Counted from the first letter of the stretch, positions 7,490 through 15,742 are shown. The stretch is DNA of 43,010 nt from Candidatus Bathyarchaeota archaeon (GCA_018396875.1 JAGTQG010000007.1:1-43010); one strand, 5' to 3'. The notes: a model not told the origin generated them from the letters alone. Made by a program: numbers and translations.

Positions 7490-7502
7490 CATATTTATAA
7501 TT
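7490..7502 (-). promoter_or_regulatory. TATA box for rpl14e
   Basis: On the minus strand this reads AAATTATAAATATG, a good archaeal TATA element about 40 bases before the TTG start of rpl14e. A leader carrying AGGAGGG would follow it. Confidence 0.55.
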
Positions 7503-7548
7503 TCAGCTTTTGAAGCACGTAAATAACCGTTAAAACATAACTTGGATA

Positions 7549-8233
7549 ATGCGGGGGTGCCTCGAAGACGAAGATAGGCTTAATAACAATTGGACAGTCG
7601 CCCAGAGAGGACGTAACCCCAGCGTTACAGGCAGTTTTAGGCTCGTCTATTCAGCTAATAGAGAAGGGTGCTCTGGACGGCTTGGAAAGGGCTGAAATTG
7701 AAAGGCTTGCCCCAAAACCGGGAGACTATGTGTTGGTTACACGGTTGAGGGATGGAACATCGGTTAAAGTGGCTAGACGGCTGATTATGCCTAAAATACA
7801 AGCATGTATAAAGGAGCTTGAGGCTGTGGGCGTAGACTTTAACGTGCTCCTGTGCACTGGAGAGTTTCCCCGCCTAGAAGCGAGAAAGCCTCTGATAATG
7901 CTCGAACAATTAATCACAAGCTTTGCATGCTGGGTAAAAGGCGGTAAAATTGGCGTGGTTGTTCCAGAGAAAGAACAAGCTGCCGGTGCAGAGAAAAAGT
8001 GGAGAAAGAGAGGTGCTTCCGTAGTTGTGGTGTGGGCAAACCCTTACGGCGACGTCAAAGCCCTAAACAGCGCTGCAGTTATGCTTGCCAAGGAAAACGT
8101 TGACTTGATAGTTTTAGATTGTATTGGTTTCACTGTTAAAGCTTGGGAAATTTTTAGGCAATTAACTGGCAAGCCTGTTCTGCTTCCGCAGTTTGTTCTT
8201 GGTTATTTGCTGAAAAGTTTATCTTTGATGTAG
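7549..8233 (+). CDS. AroM family protein with a disturbed 5' end
   Basis: The coding frame matches AroM, a conserved protein of unknown function first noted beside aroL in E. coli. It contains KIGLITIGQSPREDVTP at the N-terminus, LAPKPGDYVLVTRLRDG, VGVDFNVLLCTGEFP, GKIGVVVPEKEQ and NVDLIVLDCIGF. The frame is open from a TAA at 7547-7549, but no ATG, GTG or TTG occurs in it before TTG 7682, which lies well inside the conserved region. Removing one G from the G5 run at 7553-7557 puts ATG 7549 in frame and gives a 227-residue protein, matching the 225 of E. coli AroM. It is either an assembly indel, a real frameshift, or use of a rare start codon. Confidence 0.8.
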
Positions 8234-8240
8234 TGTGCTT

Positions 8241-9599
8241 TCATGTCATGAATTTTTCCACAACATTGTAGAGGACGCTTGTGCCGAACACGAGATTGTT
8301 TATTGATATTCGTTCGTCTATGCCATGAACCATCTTCAAAATTTCGCCGTAGGGCAGGTCTGAAAGGGTTGGTTGGAAACCGTAACATGCAGCGCCAAGC
8401 CTTCTGAAGAACCTGGAGTCTGTACCGCCAGTCAACAGTATCGGGGCCACCGCACAATTAGGCTCAAACTCTTTTAGGGTTTCCACCATAAGCCTATACA
8501 AAGGCGTGTTCATAGGCGATTCTGAAGGTTCATTGGCTTGGATAATTTCAAACTCAAGTTTTTCTAAGGCTACATTCTTCAAAAGCTCTTTTATGCGGTT
8601 TAGAGCTTCATCCGTAGTTTGCCCAGGCAGGATTCTGCAGTCGAAGACCGCTTCGCATTCTGATGGAATAATGTTCTCTTTAACGCCGCCGTGGATGATT
8701 GTGGGGGCTATTGTCATCCTCAGCATTGCCCGAAGCTCTTCAGCCATGGCCTTGTCCTTTTGGGCTAATTTGTCTAGAATTTCGTCTGCCTTAGCTGGGT
8801 TTTGAAGCAGAAGCTTGAGGGCTTCTCTTGCCTCCTTGTTTTCTTCAGCCATAACAGTCAAAAACTGTTTCACGGTGGGTGTTAACATGATCTCCGCACG
8901 GTAGTTGCCAAGCCTGTCCACAACTTTATTCATGCGGAGAATTGCGTTGTCTGCGGCACCCGGCACTGAGCCGTGTCCCGGTCTACCTTTAGCTTTAACC
9001 TTAAACCACAATATGCCCTTTTCAGCAGTTTGAATTGTGAATACGTTTTTGCCGTTTACCGGAATTGCTTGTCCCCCACCTTCGTTTATGACGTAGTCTG
9101 CTTTGACCTTTTCCGGATGGTTGCGGACTAGCCAGCCGGCTCCATACTCGCCGCCTTTCTCTTCATCAGCTGTTGCCGCCAATATGACGTCGCCTTTAAG
9201 CTTGACACCGTTGCGTTTCAGAAGTTTCATAACCATGACTTCCATGGCCGTCATGGACTTCATGTCCATGGCCCCCCTGCCCCAAACAAAACCATCCTTA
9301 ACCAGCCCAGAGAAGGGGTCGACGCTCCATTCTTTCGGGTTAGCGGCCACCACGTCTAAATGCGAAAGCAGAAGCAGATTTGGCTTTTCACCCGTGCCCT
9401 TCAAACGGGTAATTATGTTTCCCCTTCCAGGAGCGGATTCCAAAACCTCACATTCAAAGCCTTCCTTTTCTAGGGTTTCAGCCAAATATTTAGCTGCCCG
9501 AGTTTCATTTCCAGGCGGATTTGTAGTGTTTATCCTTATCAAATCGCTTAAAAGGGCTGTAACTTCCCCTTCAATTTCTTTCAGAAGCTTCACACCCAT
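8241..9599 (-). CDS. M20 family metallopeptidase / deacylase
   Basis: This 452-residue zinc hydrolase belongs to the ArgE/DapE/aminoacylase (M20) family, which cleaves peptide or N-acyl bonds with two metal ions. Metal and catalytic motifs are LLLSHLDVV, VWGRGAMDMKS, ATADEEKGGEYG (catalytic Glu pair) and the C-terminal MVHGIDERI with the last metal His. A dimerisation domain is inserted between GRPGHGSVPG and HGGVKENIIPSE. I prefer ATG 9599, since GGTGA lies five bases upstream; GTG 9608 is the alternative. Its substrate cannot be deduced: the length and domain layout fit carboxypeptidase-like M20 members better than ArgE itself. No arginine or lysine biosynthesis genes are adjacent. Confidence 0.88.
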   Translation of the reverse strand: MGVKLLKEIEGEVTALLSDLIRINTTNPPGNETRAAKYLAETLEKEGFECEVLESAPGRGNIITRLKGTGEKPNLLLLSHLDVVAANPKEWSVDPFSGLVKDGFVWGRGAMDMKSMTAMEVMVMKLLKRNGVKLKGDVILAATADEEKGGEYGAGWLVRNHPEKVKADYVINEGGGQAIPVNGKNVFTIQTAEKGILWFKVKAKGRPGHGSVPGAADNAILRMNKVVDRLGNYRAEIMLTPTVKQFLTVMAEENKEAREALKLLLQNPAKADEILDKLAQKDKAMAEELRAMLRMTIAPTIIHGGVKENIIPSECEAVFDCRILPGQTTDEALNRIKELLKNVALEKLEFEIIQANEPSESPMNTPLYRLMVETLKEFEPNCAVAPILLTGGTDSRFFRRLGAACYGFQPTLSDLPYGEILKMVHGIDERISINNLVFGTSVLYNVVEKFMT

Positions 9600-9681
9600 C
9601 CATCTCACCTTTTCAGCCTATTATGAAGGCAAAACAATTTAAGACTTTACACACCGCACAAGGCTCGTTAAATTAAACGTT

Positions 9682-9783
9682 TCACTCATACCATTTGAGA
9701 ATCGCGTTTATGGCCTGCTCCGAATAACCCATCATAGCCAACATTTTGCGAATTTGACGCTTATTTAAATTCAAGTAGTCCAC
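9682..9783 (-). CDS. Possible 33-residue micro-protein
   Basis: Within the gap between the M20 peptidase and the Mth938-like gene, a GTG at 9783 opens 33 codons to TGA at 9682-9684. The product contains LNLNKRQIRKMLAMMGYSEQ, then AINAILKWYE, which predicts two or three short helices resembling a UBA or helix-turn-helix unit. Start context is weak. The remainder of the gap (about 9784-9948) shows only AT-rich sequence and a 10-bp palindrome GGATATATCC at 9833-9842. The regular helical pattern is the reason for listing it. Confidence 0.4.
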   Translation of the reverse strand: MDYLNLNKRQIRKMLAMMGYSEQAINAILKWYE

Positions 9784-9948
9784 CAAACTAGGTTAGGGGC
9801 GTAAAATTCATAATGAATATTCTAAATCTGGATATATCCTAAATTTGAAAGAGAGCAATCCACTTTATCCATGCAGTAAAATGCGCAAAACTGTCTTAGT
9901 TTAACAAACCCGCTTCGAACATGAACATGCGAATGTTTTCATCAATTA

Positions 9949-10299
9949 TTAGCATGTTAGGTGGAAGGCGCCAACAACCCGTTTGCCCGCCCTTAAAAGC
10001 TCGTTAAAGGTTTTGTAGGCCTCCTTTGTGGGCTGGATTATGAGCATTATCCCCTGCCTTTTTAAGGCTTCTTCGACTTCTGGCAAAACCTTGACAAGCC
10101 CAGAATAGCCCGTTCCAACCACCAAAACTTCCGGCAAGGGCGTCTGATTAAAAACCTCTTTTAAGTCCTCTAAGCAAAGTTGATGCCCCTCCCTCCTCCA
10201 CCATCTACCTAGAACTTTTTCGGGGAAAACAATGAGGTCGCTTGTGTAGCGTTTTCCGTTGACAACCATCACGCCGAAATCATAAAACTCAATCAACAA
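9949..10299 (-). CDS. Mth938-like (DUF498/AAMDC-type) protein
   Basis: This 116-residue protein matches the Mth938 fold family, small alpha/beta proteins found in archaea, bacteria and as mitochondrial NDUFAF3 and AAMDC. Features are the N-terminal IEFYDFGVMVVNGKRYTSDL, GRWWRREGHQLCLEDL, the loop VLVVGTGYSGLVKV and the closing pattern VVGAFHLTC. The family has no established enzyme activity. The start is one of two adjacent TTG codons near 10299, following GGTGA. It diverges from the glycosylase gene. The identification is by pattern recall and is fairly firm. Confidence 0.82.
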   Translation of the reverse strand: MLIEFYDFGVMVVNGKRYTSDLIVFPEKVLGRWWRREGHQLCLEDLKEVFNQTPLPEVLVVGTGYSGLVKVLPEVEEALKRQGIMLIIQPTKEAYKTFNELLRAGKRVVGAFHLTC

Positions 10300-10330
10300 A
10301 GTTCACCAAACATAAATCTAGAGATTAAAA

Positions 10331-10340
10331 GAATTTAAAG
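10331..10340 (+). promoter_or_regulatory. TATA box for the DNA glycosylase gene
   Basis: GAATTTAAAG is centred about 30 bases before the ATG at 10366, the spacing expected for a leaderless archaeal transcript. No ribosome-binding site precedes that ATG, which agrees with leaderless initiation. Confidence 0.5.
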
Positions 10341-10365
10341 TCTAACGTTGAAGGTTTAAGCAGTC

Positions 10366-10947
10366 ATGAAGGCGTTGCCGAGAAGCTTTTATGAGAGAGA
10401 CCCTGCCACGGTGGCAAGAGAACTCCTTGGAAAAATGCTTGTTAGGCGTTTGGCAAGCCAAATTTTAAGCGGCAAAATTGTTGAAACCGAAGCCTACTAC
10501 GGCGAAAACGACCCTGCCTCAAAAGCCTACAAAGGAAGGAAAAACTTTAACGAGCCTATGTTTTGCGAGGCTGGACGAACATTCATTTACATGGTTCATG
10601 GAAACTGGCTCCTAAACATAGTAGCCCATCCAAAAGGCGAGGTTGGCGCCGTCTTAATAAGGTCTCTTGAACCTCTTCAAGGAGTGGAGGTCATGAAGAA
10701 AAACAGGAAAACTGAAAACATAAAAGCGTTAACCAGCGGTCCTGGAAAATTGACTAAGGCTCTAGCCATAACAAAAGAGTTGAACAGTGTGGATGTCACT
10801 GACAGCAACAGTGACTTAATTATAGTGGAGAATATTGAAGGCGAAAGTTTTGATGTTTGCACTTCCCGCAGAATAGGTGTGAAGGCTGATCTTCCGCGGG
10901 ATTTAAGGTTCTATATCAAAGGGAACATTTTTGTATCCAAACCTTGA
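10366..10947 (+). CDS. 3-methyladenine DNA glycosylase (AAG/MPG family)
   Basis: This 193-residue base-excision repair enzyme removes alkylated and deaminated purines (3-methyladenine, 7-methylguanine, hypoxanthine) from DNA. Signatures are SFYERDPATVARELLGKML at the N-terminus, the catalytic GKIVETEAYYGENDPASKAY, in which the Glu of VETEAY activates water, YMVHGNWLLNIVA, VLIRSLEPLQG, and the TSGPGKLTKAL loop. A C-terminal RIGVKADLPRDLRFYIKGN closes the fold. Length matches bacterial members; the human protein has an extra N-terminal tail. The gene is monocistronic or leads the following phosphoesterase gene, 70 bases downstream. Confidence 0.94.
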   Translation: MKALPRSFYERDPATVARELLGKMLVRRLASQILSGKIVETEAYYGENDPASKAYKGRKNFNEPMFCEAGRTFIYMVHGNWLLNIVAHPKGEVGAVLIRSLEPLQGVEVMKKNRKTENIKALTSGPGKLTKALAITKELNSVDVTDSNSDLIIVENIEGESFDVCTSRRIGVKADLPRDLRFYIKGNIFVSKP

Positions 10948-11017
10948 CTTGAAAAATGTCATGCATTTTAAAACTTATGTAGAGAGGGTTGCCAAATCTA
11001 AGTAAGAGGCTCTTGGG

Positions 11018-11560
11018 ATGCTTAATCAAGAGATGGCTTTAAGGCAAGCAAAAGGTTCAGCGAAAATTATTGGACTTATTTCAGACACCCACGTGCCGAC
11101 CCGCGCCCGGGAAATCCCCCAAAAGGTTTTCGAGGTTTTTGAGAAAGTCGACTATATTATTCATGCCGGTGACCTAGTGGATTTAACAGTGATAGACAGA
11201 TTAGAGCAAATTGCTCCAGTTTTAGCTGTTTATGGGAACATGGACGGCCCAGAGATTCGTGGAAAGCTGCCGAAAATGAATTCTGTTAAGGTTTTCGATT
11301 GGAAGATTGGAGTCATGCACGATCCCGGAACTCTTTTTGGCGTGGGAAAGATGCGGGAAATCGCCAAACAAAATGGTTTCCACGTGCTTGTTTATGGGCA
11401 TACACACCACCCAAACATAAGATGGGAAGGCGAAATCCTATTCATAAATCCAGGCAGCCCAACCAATCCTATTCCGCCATTCGTCACAAAACCAACCGTT
11501 GGATTGTTAACCGTGTTCAAAGAGAAGATTTCACCTGAAATTGTTACGCTTTCACTTTAA
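11018..11560 (+). CDS. YfcE/MJ0936-type metallophosphoesterase
   Basis: This 180-residue two-metal phosphodiesterase shows every signature of the YfcE/MJ0936 family. IGLISDTHVP is metal block one (DxH), HAGDLVD block two, VYGNMDGPEI block three (GNxD), then GVMHDPG where the family usually has GH(G/D), and YGHTHHPNI supplies the last metal ligands. FINPGSPTNPI is the characteristic C-terminal motif. Substrates of the family are small phosphodiesters; the natural one is unknown. The start ATG at 11018 adds about 17 residues before the first strand, so a later start is possible, but no better codon is seen. Cytoplasmic. Confidence 0.9.
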   Translation: MLNQEMALRQAKGSAKIIGLISDTHVPTRAREIPQKVFEVFEKVDYIIHAGDLVDLTVIDRLEQIAPVLAVYGNMDGPEIRGKLPKMNSVKVFDWKIGVMHDPGTLFGVGKMREIAKQNGFHVLVYGHTHHPNIRWEGEILFINPGSPTNPIPPFVTKPTVGLLTVFKEKISPEIVTLSL

Positions 11561-11664
11561 CTTATCTCTCTCCACGGTATGGGACTACCAATCCGCAGAA
11601 TATTTTAAAAGGTAGGTGGACTGGAACTCTCCAATGGTCTGCAAGTTTATGAGGTGTGACCTTA

Positions 11665-11802
11665 ATGGAGCGTTGCAGGAACCCTTGGGATAAAGAGTGC
11701 AGGAACGAGGATATTGAGGTCTACATAGTTTTCAAGGGGGAGAAACTGCCCATTTGTAGGCGTTGCTGGGGCAAGATAGCTGAAAAAGACTTGGAATGGT
11801 GA
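11665..11802 (+). CDS. Small four-cysteine putative zinc protein
   Basis: A 45-residue frame begins with ATG 11665, with GAGGTG eight bases upstream, and ends with TGA at 11800-11802, four bases before the next ATG. The product is MERCRNPWDKEC near the start and PICRRCWGKIAEKD near the end, so two Cys pairs (C4, C12, C31, C34) could bind one zinc ion in a treble-clef or zinc-ribbon manner. The good ribosome-binding site, tight spacing to the following gene and paired cysteines argue for a real gene. Function is unknown; a nucleic-acid-binding or adaptor role would be a guess. Confidence 0.65.
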   Translation: MERCRNPWDKECRNEDIEVYIVFKGEKLPICRRCWGKIAEKDLEW

Positions 11803-11806
11803 TGGC

Positions 11807-12073
11807 ATGAAGGGTTTCACTTTGAATGTGGCTAAGTCTTTCATAGGCAAGAACGTCAACCTTCACCTTAAGGACGGGTCGGTTATCGTCAATGTGCGGG
11901 TGGCGGAAATACGGAGAGACCCGTTAAAAGGCGAGGTTTTCATTAAATGCGTCCCCCACGGCAAGGCTGGTGCGCTTCAAATACCTTTGAGAAATATTGC
12001 GTGGGTGAAGCTTTTGGACCTCAACTTAATTGGAGCCGGTGGCAGACAAGGTAGTTGGTTCATTTTGTCGTGA
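11807..12073 (+). CDS. Hypothetical small beta-rich protein (Sm-like pattern)
   Basis: This 88-residue protein follows the small four-cysteine gene by four bases and is probably translated with it. Its first 65 residues alternate hydrophobic and charged positions as in a small barrel: FIGKNVNLHLKDGSVIVN, VRVAEIRRDPLKGEVFIKC and IPLRNIAWVKLLD. The LHLKDGSVIVNVRVAEI block is reminiscent of the Sm1 motif of Lsm proteins, but the Sm2 motif is not evident. The C-terminal 20 residues are Gly-rich. I cannot name a family. An RNA-binding role would be an inference from the barrel-like pattern alone. Confidence 0.6.
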   Translation: MKGFTLNVAKSFIGKNVNLHLKDGSVIVNVRVAEIRRDPLKGEVFIKCVPHGKAGALQIPLRNIAWVKLLDLNLIGAGGRQGSWFILS

Positions 12074-12128
12074 AAATTTAAAATAACCTTAAATAGGCTT
12101 AAACAAATTTTCTGAACCGTGATCAAAT

Positions 12129-13130
12129 ATGCCATGCACGGTTATTGTTGGCGGTTTCTGGGGTGACGAGGGTAAAGGCAAAATCATATCTTATTTGGCT
12201 TTGAAGGACAAGGTAGATATCTGTGTGCGAGTTGGTTCCGTCAACGCAGCGCACACTGTTTGGTTTAAGGGTAAACGCTATGCGCTTCACATGGTTCCAG
12301 CAGCTTTTGTATACGAAAAGTGTCGCCTACTTATCGGCGCTGGAGCCAACATTCACGTTCCAAAGTTCCTCGAGGAAGTTGAGCTTACAAACGTGAAGAG
12401 CCGCATAGGCATAGATCATCAAGCCTCCATTATTGAAGAGAAACACTCCGAACAAGACAGATCCAGCGCTCATTTGAGGGGCGTTATTGGCACAACAGGC
12501 TGGGGTGTTGGACCTGCCATAGAGGAGCGGGTTCGCAGAACAGCCAAACTCGCCAAAGACATACCAGAACTGCAGCCCTATCTAGCGGATGTAGCGTTAG
12601 AGGTGAACAACGCTATAGACTATGGCAAAAAAGTCATTTTGGAGGGGGTGCAAGGCTTAATGCTCTCACTTTTCTACGGGACTTACCCCTACGTAACTGG
12701 AAGGGACACAAGTGCCTCAGCAGTGTGTTCCGAAGCAGGCGTGGGTCCAACAAAGGTTGACGAGGTCTTAATCGTGTTCAAATCTTTTATGACCCGTGTG
12801 GGAGGCGGACCATTACCGGGAGAGCTTCCAAAGGAGGAGGCTATCAAACGCGGATGGTTTGAGGTTGCCGCTGGCACAGGGCGCGAAAGACGTTCAGCCC
12901 CGTTCAATTTCGACATTGCAAAGAGGGCAGCCATGATTAACGGTGCAACCCAAGCAGCATTAACAAAACTGGACGCTTTATACCCAAACTGTAAGGGCGC
13001 AAGGAAATTCGAGGACCTGCCCATGGAAGCCAAGGAGTTTGTGAGAGAAGTTGAGCGGCAAGTGGGCATACCGGTAGTTTTAATTGGCACAGGTCCAGAC
13101 GCCCTTGACATAATTGATCGAAGAGCATAA
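12129..13130 (+). CDS. purA: Adenylosuccinate synthetase, short archaeal form
   Basis: PurA joins IMP and aspartate with GTP hydrolysis to make adenylosuccinate, the first step from IMP to AMP. At 333 residues it is the compact archaeal version, about 100 shorter than the E. coli enzyme. The GTP/IMP loop is GGFWGDEGKGKI with the catalytic Asp, followed by NAAHTV with the catalytic His. GTTGWGVGPAIEER, LEGVQGLMLS, YVTGRDTSASA and TRVGGGPLPGELP follow, with AAGTGRERRSAPF and LTKLDALYP near the end. The usual NAGHTV is NAAHTV here. GTGATC five bases before the ATG serves as ribosome-binding site. No other purine gene is adjacent. Confidence 0.95.
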   Translation: MPCTVIVGGFWGDEGKGKIISYLALKDKVDICVRVGSVNAAHTVWFKGKRYALHMVPAAFVYEKCRLLIGAGANIHVPKFLEEVELTNVKSRIGIDHQASIIEEKHSEQDRSSAHLRGVIGTTGWGVGPAIEERVRRTAKLAKDIPELQPYLADVALEVNNAIDYGKKVILEGVQGLMLSLFYGTYPYVTGRDTSASAVCSEAGVGPTKVDEVLIVFKSFMTRVGGGPLPGELPKEEAIKRGWFEVAAGTGRERRSAPFNFDIAKRAAMINGATQAALTKLDALYPNCKGARKFEDLPMEAKEFVREVERQVGIPVVLIGTGPDALDIIDRRA

Positions 13131-13136
13131 CCATTC

Positions 13137-13168
13137 CATTCTCTTTTTGTAACATTTCTTTCCTTTTC
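13137..13168 (+). terminator. T-rich stretch after purA
   Basis: Immediately after the purA stop the + strand has several T runs (CTTTTTG, TTTCTTTCCTTTTC). Archaeal RNA polymerase terminates at oligo-T without needing a hairpin, so this is a plausible purA terminator. Confidence 0.4.
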
Positions 13169-13240
13169 AATCTAATGTAAAGCTAATATCAATGTAATGA
13201 AAACAAGCTAGTAAGCCTAACAGTTAAGCGAGGAAATGTT

Positions 13241-14428
13241 TTGACAGCGCCCTCCTACGAAAAACCTTCACAGCTTAGCGTTCCCTCCAAAGTTTTGAAT
13301 AGAGACCTAGGGCTGATTTTCACTTCAAATCTTGTAGGAGCTTTTGGAGATGGTCTTTACGCTTATCTTCTGCCCTATTATATGGCGGAAGCTCTTGGAG
13401 CAGGTTCCGTGGAAGTCGGCGCATTATACGCCCTAGTAAGCCTAACAGCCGCCTTGACACTTCTGATTGCTGGAGCACTCGCTGACAAATACGACCGGAA
13501 AAAGATAATGATCGCCGGATGGATCGCATGGATTCCGGCACCCATCATTTTCGCCTTTGCAAGGGACTGGACACAAATGATTCCAGGCATGATTCTTTGG
13601 GGGTTTTGGCTCGGCGGACCCACAAGCACAGCATACATTGTAACAGCAGCCGACAAAGATAGGCTTACGTTAACATTCACAGTCATATCCTCGGCTTGGT
13701 CGCTGGGATACATTTTTTCGCCAGCCATCGGCGGGTATATGGCTGGAAAGGTCGGCATGCAGACAGTCTTCCTCATTTCCTTTGTCCTATATGTGCTGGC
13801 AGCCCTTGTCCTAGTGTTTATCAGAAGCCAGCACGCCCAACCACCAGAACATGAAAAACTTGAAAGTCACCCCTCAACGTGGCAGCTCCTGAAAACAAGA
13901 AAACTTGCGGCTGTTTCGCTCTTTTTTGCAGCGATAATGTTTGTCATGATGATGTTCCGCCCATTCGTGCCAAAATTTCTGGCAGACATATACCACTACG
14001 GAGACTTTGAAATTGGAGTTTTAGGCTCCGTAGCCTTCGCTGGCTCAGCCGTTTTAGGCATAGCCCTAGGTAGATTCGGCGACAAATACGGGAAAAAATT
14101 CGCCCTCGCAGGCTTGATGATCCTCTGCAGCTTTTCGCTAACTATTATGCTTCTAACCGGAGACTTTTGCCTCTTAGCCCTAGCGTTTTTCCTGACAGGT
14201 GCTTCCTACACCGTGTGGTCTCTAATGAGCGCCGTTATCGGGCCGATGGCGCCAGAACCCATAAGGGCTAAGTGGGTGTCCATACCTCAAACAATAAGCA
14301 TGTTCGCCTCAATACTAGCTCCATACCTAGGTGGAGTGCTTTACAGCTCCTCGCCTAAACTGCCATTTGCTGTTGCAATTATAGTTTCAGCTTTCTTAAC
14401 AGGTATTGCCCTCATCCAGAAGTTCTGA
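13241..14428 (+). CDS. Major facilitator superfamily transporter
   Basis: The 395-residue product has about twelve hydrophobic helices and the MFS signature GALADKYDRKKIM between helices 2 and 3 (the conserved loop-2 motif), with a second copy, GRFGDKYGKKFAL, between helices 8 and 9. Helix 1 begins at LIFTSNLVGAFGDGLYAYLL. It therefore is a secondary transporter using an ion gradient, in the cytoplasmic membrane. The subfamily looks like drug/sugar exporters of the MFS_1 group, but the substrate cannot be read from sequence. The start is TTG at 13241, with GAGG about eight bases upstream. A leftward neighbour, purA, is separated by a T-rich terminator, so it is likely transcribed alone. Confidence 0.9.
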   Translation: MTAPSYEKPSQLSVPSKVLNRDLGLIFTSNLVGAFGDGLYAYLLPYYMAEALGAGSVEVGALYALVSLTAALTLLIAGALADKYDRKKIMIAGWIAWIPAPIIFAFARDWTQMIPGMILWGFWLGGPTSTAYIVTAADKDRLTLTFTVISSAWSLGYIFSPAIGGYMAGKVGMQTVFLISFVLYVLAALVLVFIRSQHAQPPEHEKLESHPSTWQLLKTRKLAAVSLFFAAIMFVMMMFRPFVPKFLADIYHYGDFEIGVLGSVAFAGSAVLGIALGRFGDKYGKKFALAGLMILCSFSLTIMLLTGDFCLLALAFFLTGASYTVWSLMSAVIGPMAPEPIRAKWVSIPQTISMFASILAPYLGGVLYSSSPKLPFAVAIIVSAFLTGIALIQKF

Positions 14429-14443
14429 GGCAAGTGCACAAAG

Positions 14444-15604
14444 CTATTCAGGTCTCACTCCAAGAACTATATCCACAGATATGGGTTCGCCGTCTCTAAC
14501 GACCTTTAAGCGTATAGTATCTCCGGGACTTTTGTATCTTTCAAGATAAATTAACATATCATCAACGCGGTTAATTGTTCGGTTGTCAACCTCCACAATT
14601 ACGTCTTTGGGTTGCAACTTTCCAAACGCGGGGCCATCTTTTTCCACCTGCTCGATTAAAACGCCTCCTATATAACTGGAATTGCACACTATGCCTACCC
14701 ACGGATGCTCATACTTGCCCTTGGCGATTATTGAATCCGCCACCCTTTTCACTATTATTGATGGAATGGCGTAGCCTATTCCTATGAAAGCCTTTATGCC
14801 TTCAGCAGTTTCTATGGCGAAGGTTACGCCCACAACCTCACCTAAACTGTTTAATAGCGGTCCGCCGGAGTTTCCGGGATTTACCGCAGCATCAAACTGG
14901 ATAAGATCAACTATGGAATATTTTCCCCAAGGCTCAGGCACACCTAGTTCACTTAGCCTTAAAACCCTGCCAAGTTGACTAACTATTCCAGAAGTCATCG
15001 AGCCTTCTAAGCCGAAGGGATTGCCGATAGCATAGACTGGTTCACCAACCAAAAGCTTCGTGGAATCCCCCATAAGAAGCGGCTTCGCCTCCTCTGGAAT
15101 ATTCTCTACCTCCAAAACGGCTAAATCGCTGTAAATGTCTTTGCCTTTAACTGTTGCAGCAACCTGAGTGGGTTTGCCATTAATGAAAAATGTGACTTTA
15201 ACATTGCTTTCGGAACCCTCTACAACATGGTGGTTTGTGATAATATAGCCTCTGCAGTTTATCCAACTGTAAACGAACCCCGAACCTGACTTGTTACCGG
15301 CGACGACCAAAACTACAGATTTTCTGGTCATGTTATATATCTGAACAGCCGGCAAACTGAGCGTCTCATTATAATGAAGCTCTTCTAGCTGCTTGATTAA
15401 ACGTTGAATGGTCTCAAGTTGAGCTAGGGCGTCAGCATACGCGTTCAATTGTGCTGAAAGGCTGGCATATTCCCTTTGCAAACGGTCTAGGCCAGTTTTT
15501 AAATCCAAATATACTAATGAGAGACCTCCACCCAAGGTTAATGCAGCAAGAAAAAGAACTACGATGAACTTTTTGTCGATTGTTAAAGTGTACTCCCACT
15601 TCAT
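14444..15604 (-). CDS. Membrane-anchored HtrA/DegP-like serine protease
   Basis: A trypsin-fold protease with one PDZ domain, likely acting outside the membrane in protein quality control. From the start at ATG 15604, which has GGAGG eight bases upstream, a single N-terminal membrane helix (KFIVVLFLAALTLGGGLSLVY) is followed by a coiled-coil of about 45 residues. The catalytic triad is in TNHHVVEG (His), YSDLAVLEV (Asp) and NPGNSGGPLLN (Ser). The PDZ domain covers roughly the last 90 residues (YIGGVLIEQVEKDGPAFGKL). Length is 386 residues, normal for the family. A longer frame reaches 15655, but its extra residues lack a ribosome-binding site. Confidence 0.92.
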   Translation of the reverse strand: MKWEYTLTIDKKFIVVLFLAALTLGGGLSLVYLDLKTGLDRLQREYASLSAQLNAYADALAQLETIQRLIKQLEELHYNETLSLPAVQIYNMTRKSVVLVVAGNKSGSGFVYSWINCRGYIITNHHVVEGSESNVKVTFFINGKPTQVAATVKGKDIYSDLAVLEVENIPEEAKPLLMGDSTKLLVGEPVYAIGNPFGLEGSMTSGIVSQLGRVLRLSELGVPEPWGKYSIVDLIQFDAAVNPGNSGGPLLNSLGEVVGVTFAIETAEGIKAFIGIGYAIPSIIVKRVADSIIAKGKYEHPWVGIVCNSSYIGGVLIEQVEKDGPAFGKLQPKDVIVEVDNRTINRVDDMLIYLERYKSPGDTIRLKVVRDGEPISVDIVLGVRPE

Positions 15605-15667
15605 AAAGGATTCCTCCGCAAGCCCTTTCAATAACAACTCATAGACATTTAACAAGTTTACGTTTGG

Positions 15668-15742
15668 TGGGGCTGCCCGGATTTGAACCGGGGTCCCGAG
15701 CGCCCGAGGCTCAGAGCCTAGACCAAGCTAGCCGACAGCCCC
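15668..15742 (-). tRNA. tRNA-Pro (CGG)
   Basis: The minus strand folds into a 75-nt cloverleaf. The acceptor stem is GGGGCTG/CAGCCCC with discriminator A73. The anticodon stem TGAGC/GCTCG (one G-U) closes the loop CCTCGGGC region, which reads C-T-C-G-G-G-C and gives anticodon CGG. The T arm is CCCGG-TTCAAAT-CCGGG. The D stem includes two G-U pairs. No intron and no encoded CCA. Confidence 0.93.

Noticed and set aside
7682-8233. AroM-like gene starting at TTG 7682
   Set aside because: About 40 codons upstream in the same frame encode the conserved AroM N-terminus, so this start would cut the protein.
9833-9842. Palindrome GGATATATCC in the gap before the Mth938-like gene
   Set aside because: Ten AT-rich bases form a palindrome often by chance; no gene start is at a matching distance.
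9898-9956. A 19-codon frame overlapping the Mth938-like stop in ATGCTAA
   Set aside because: Too short, and with no independent signal beyond the overlap.
12929-13170. Minus-strand frames within purA and other long opposite-strand frames
   Set aside because: These are shadows of confident genes, with no family resemblance.
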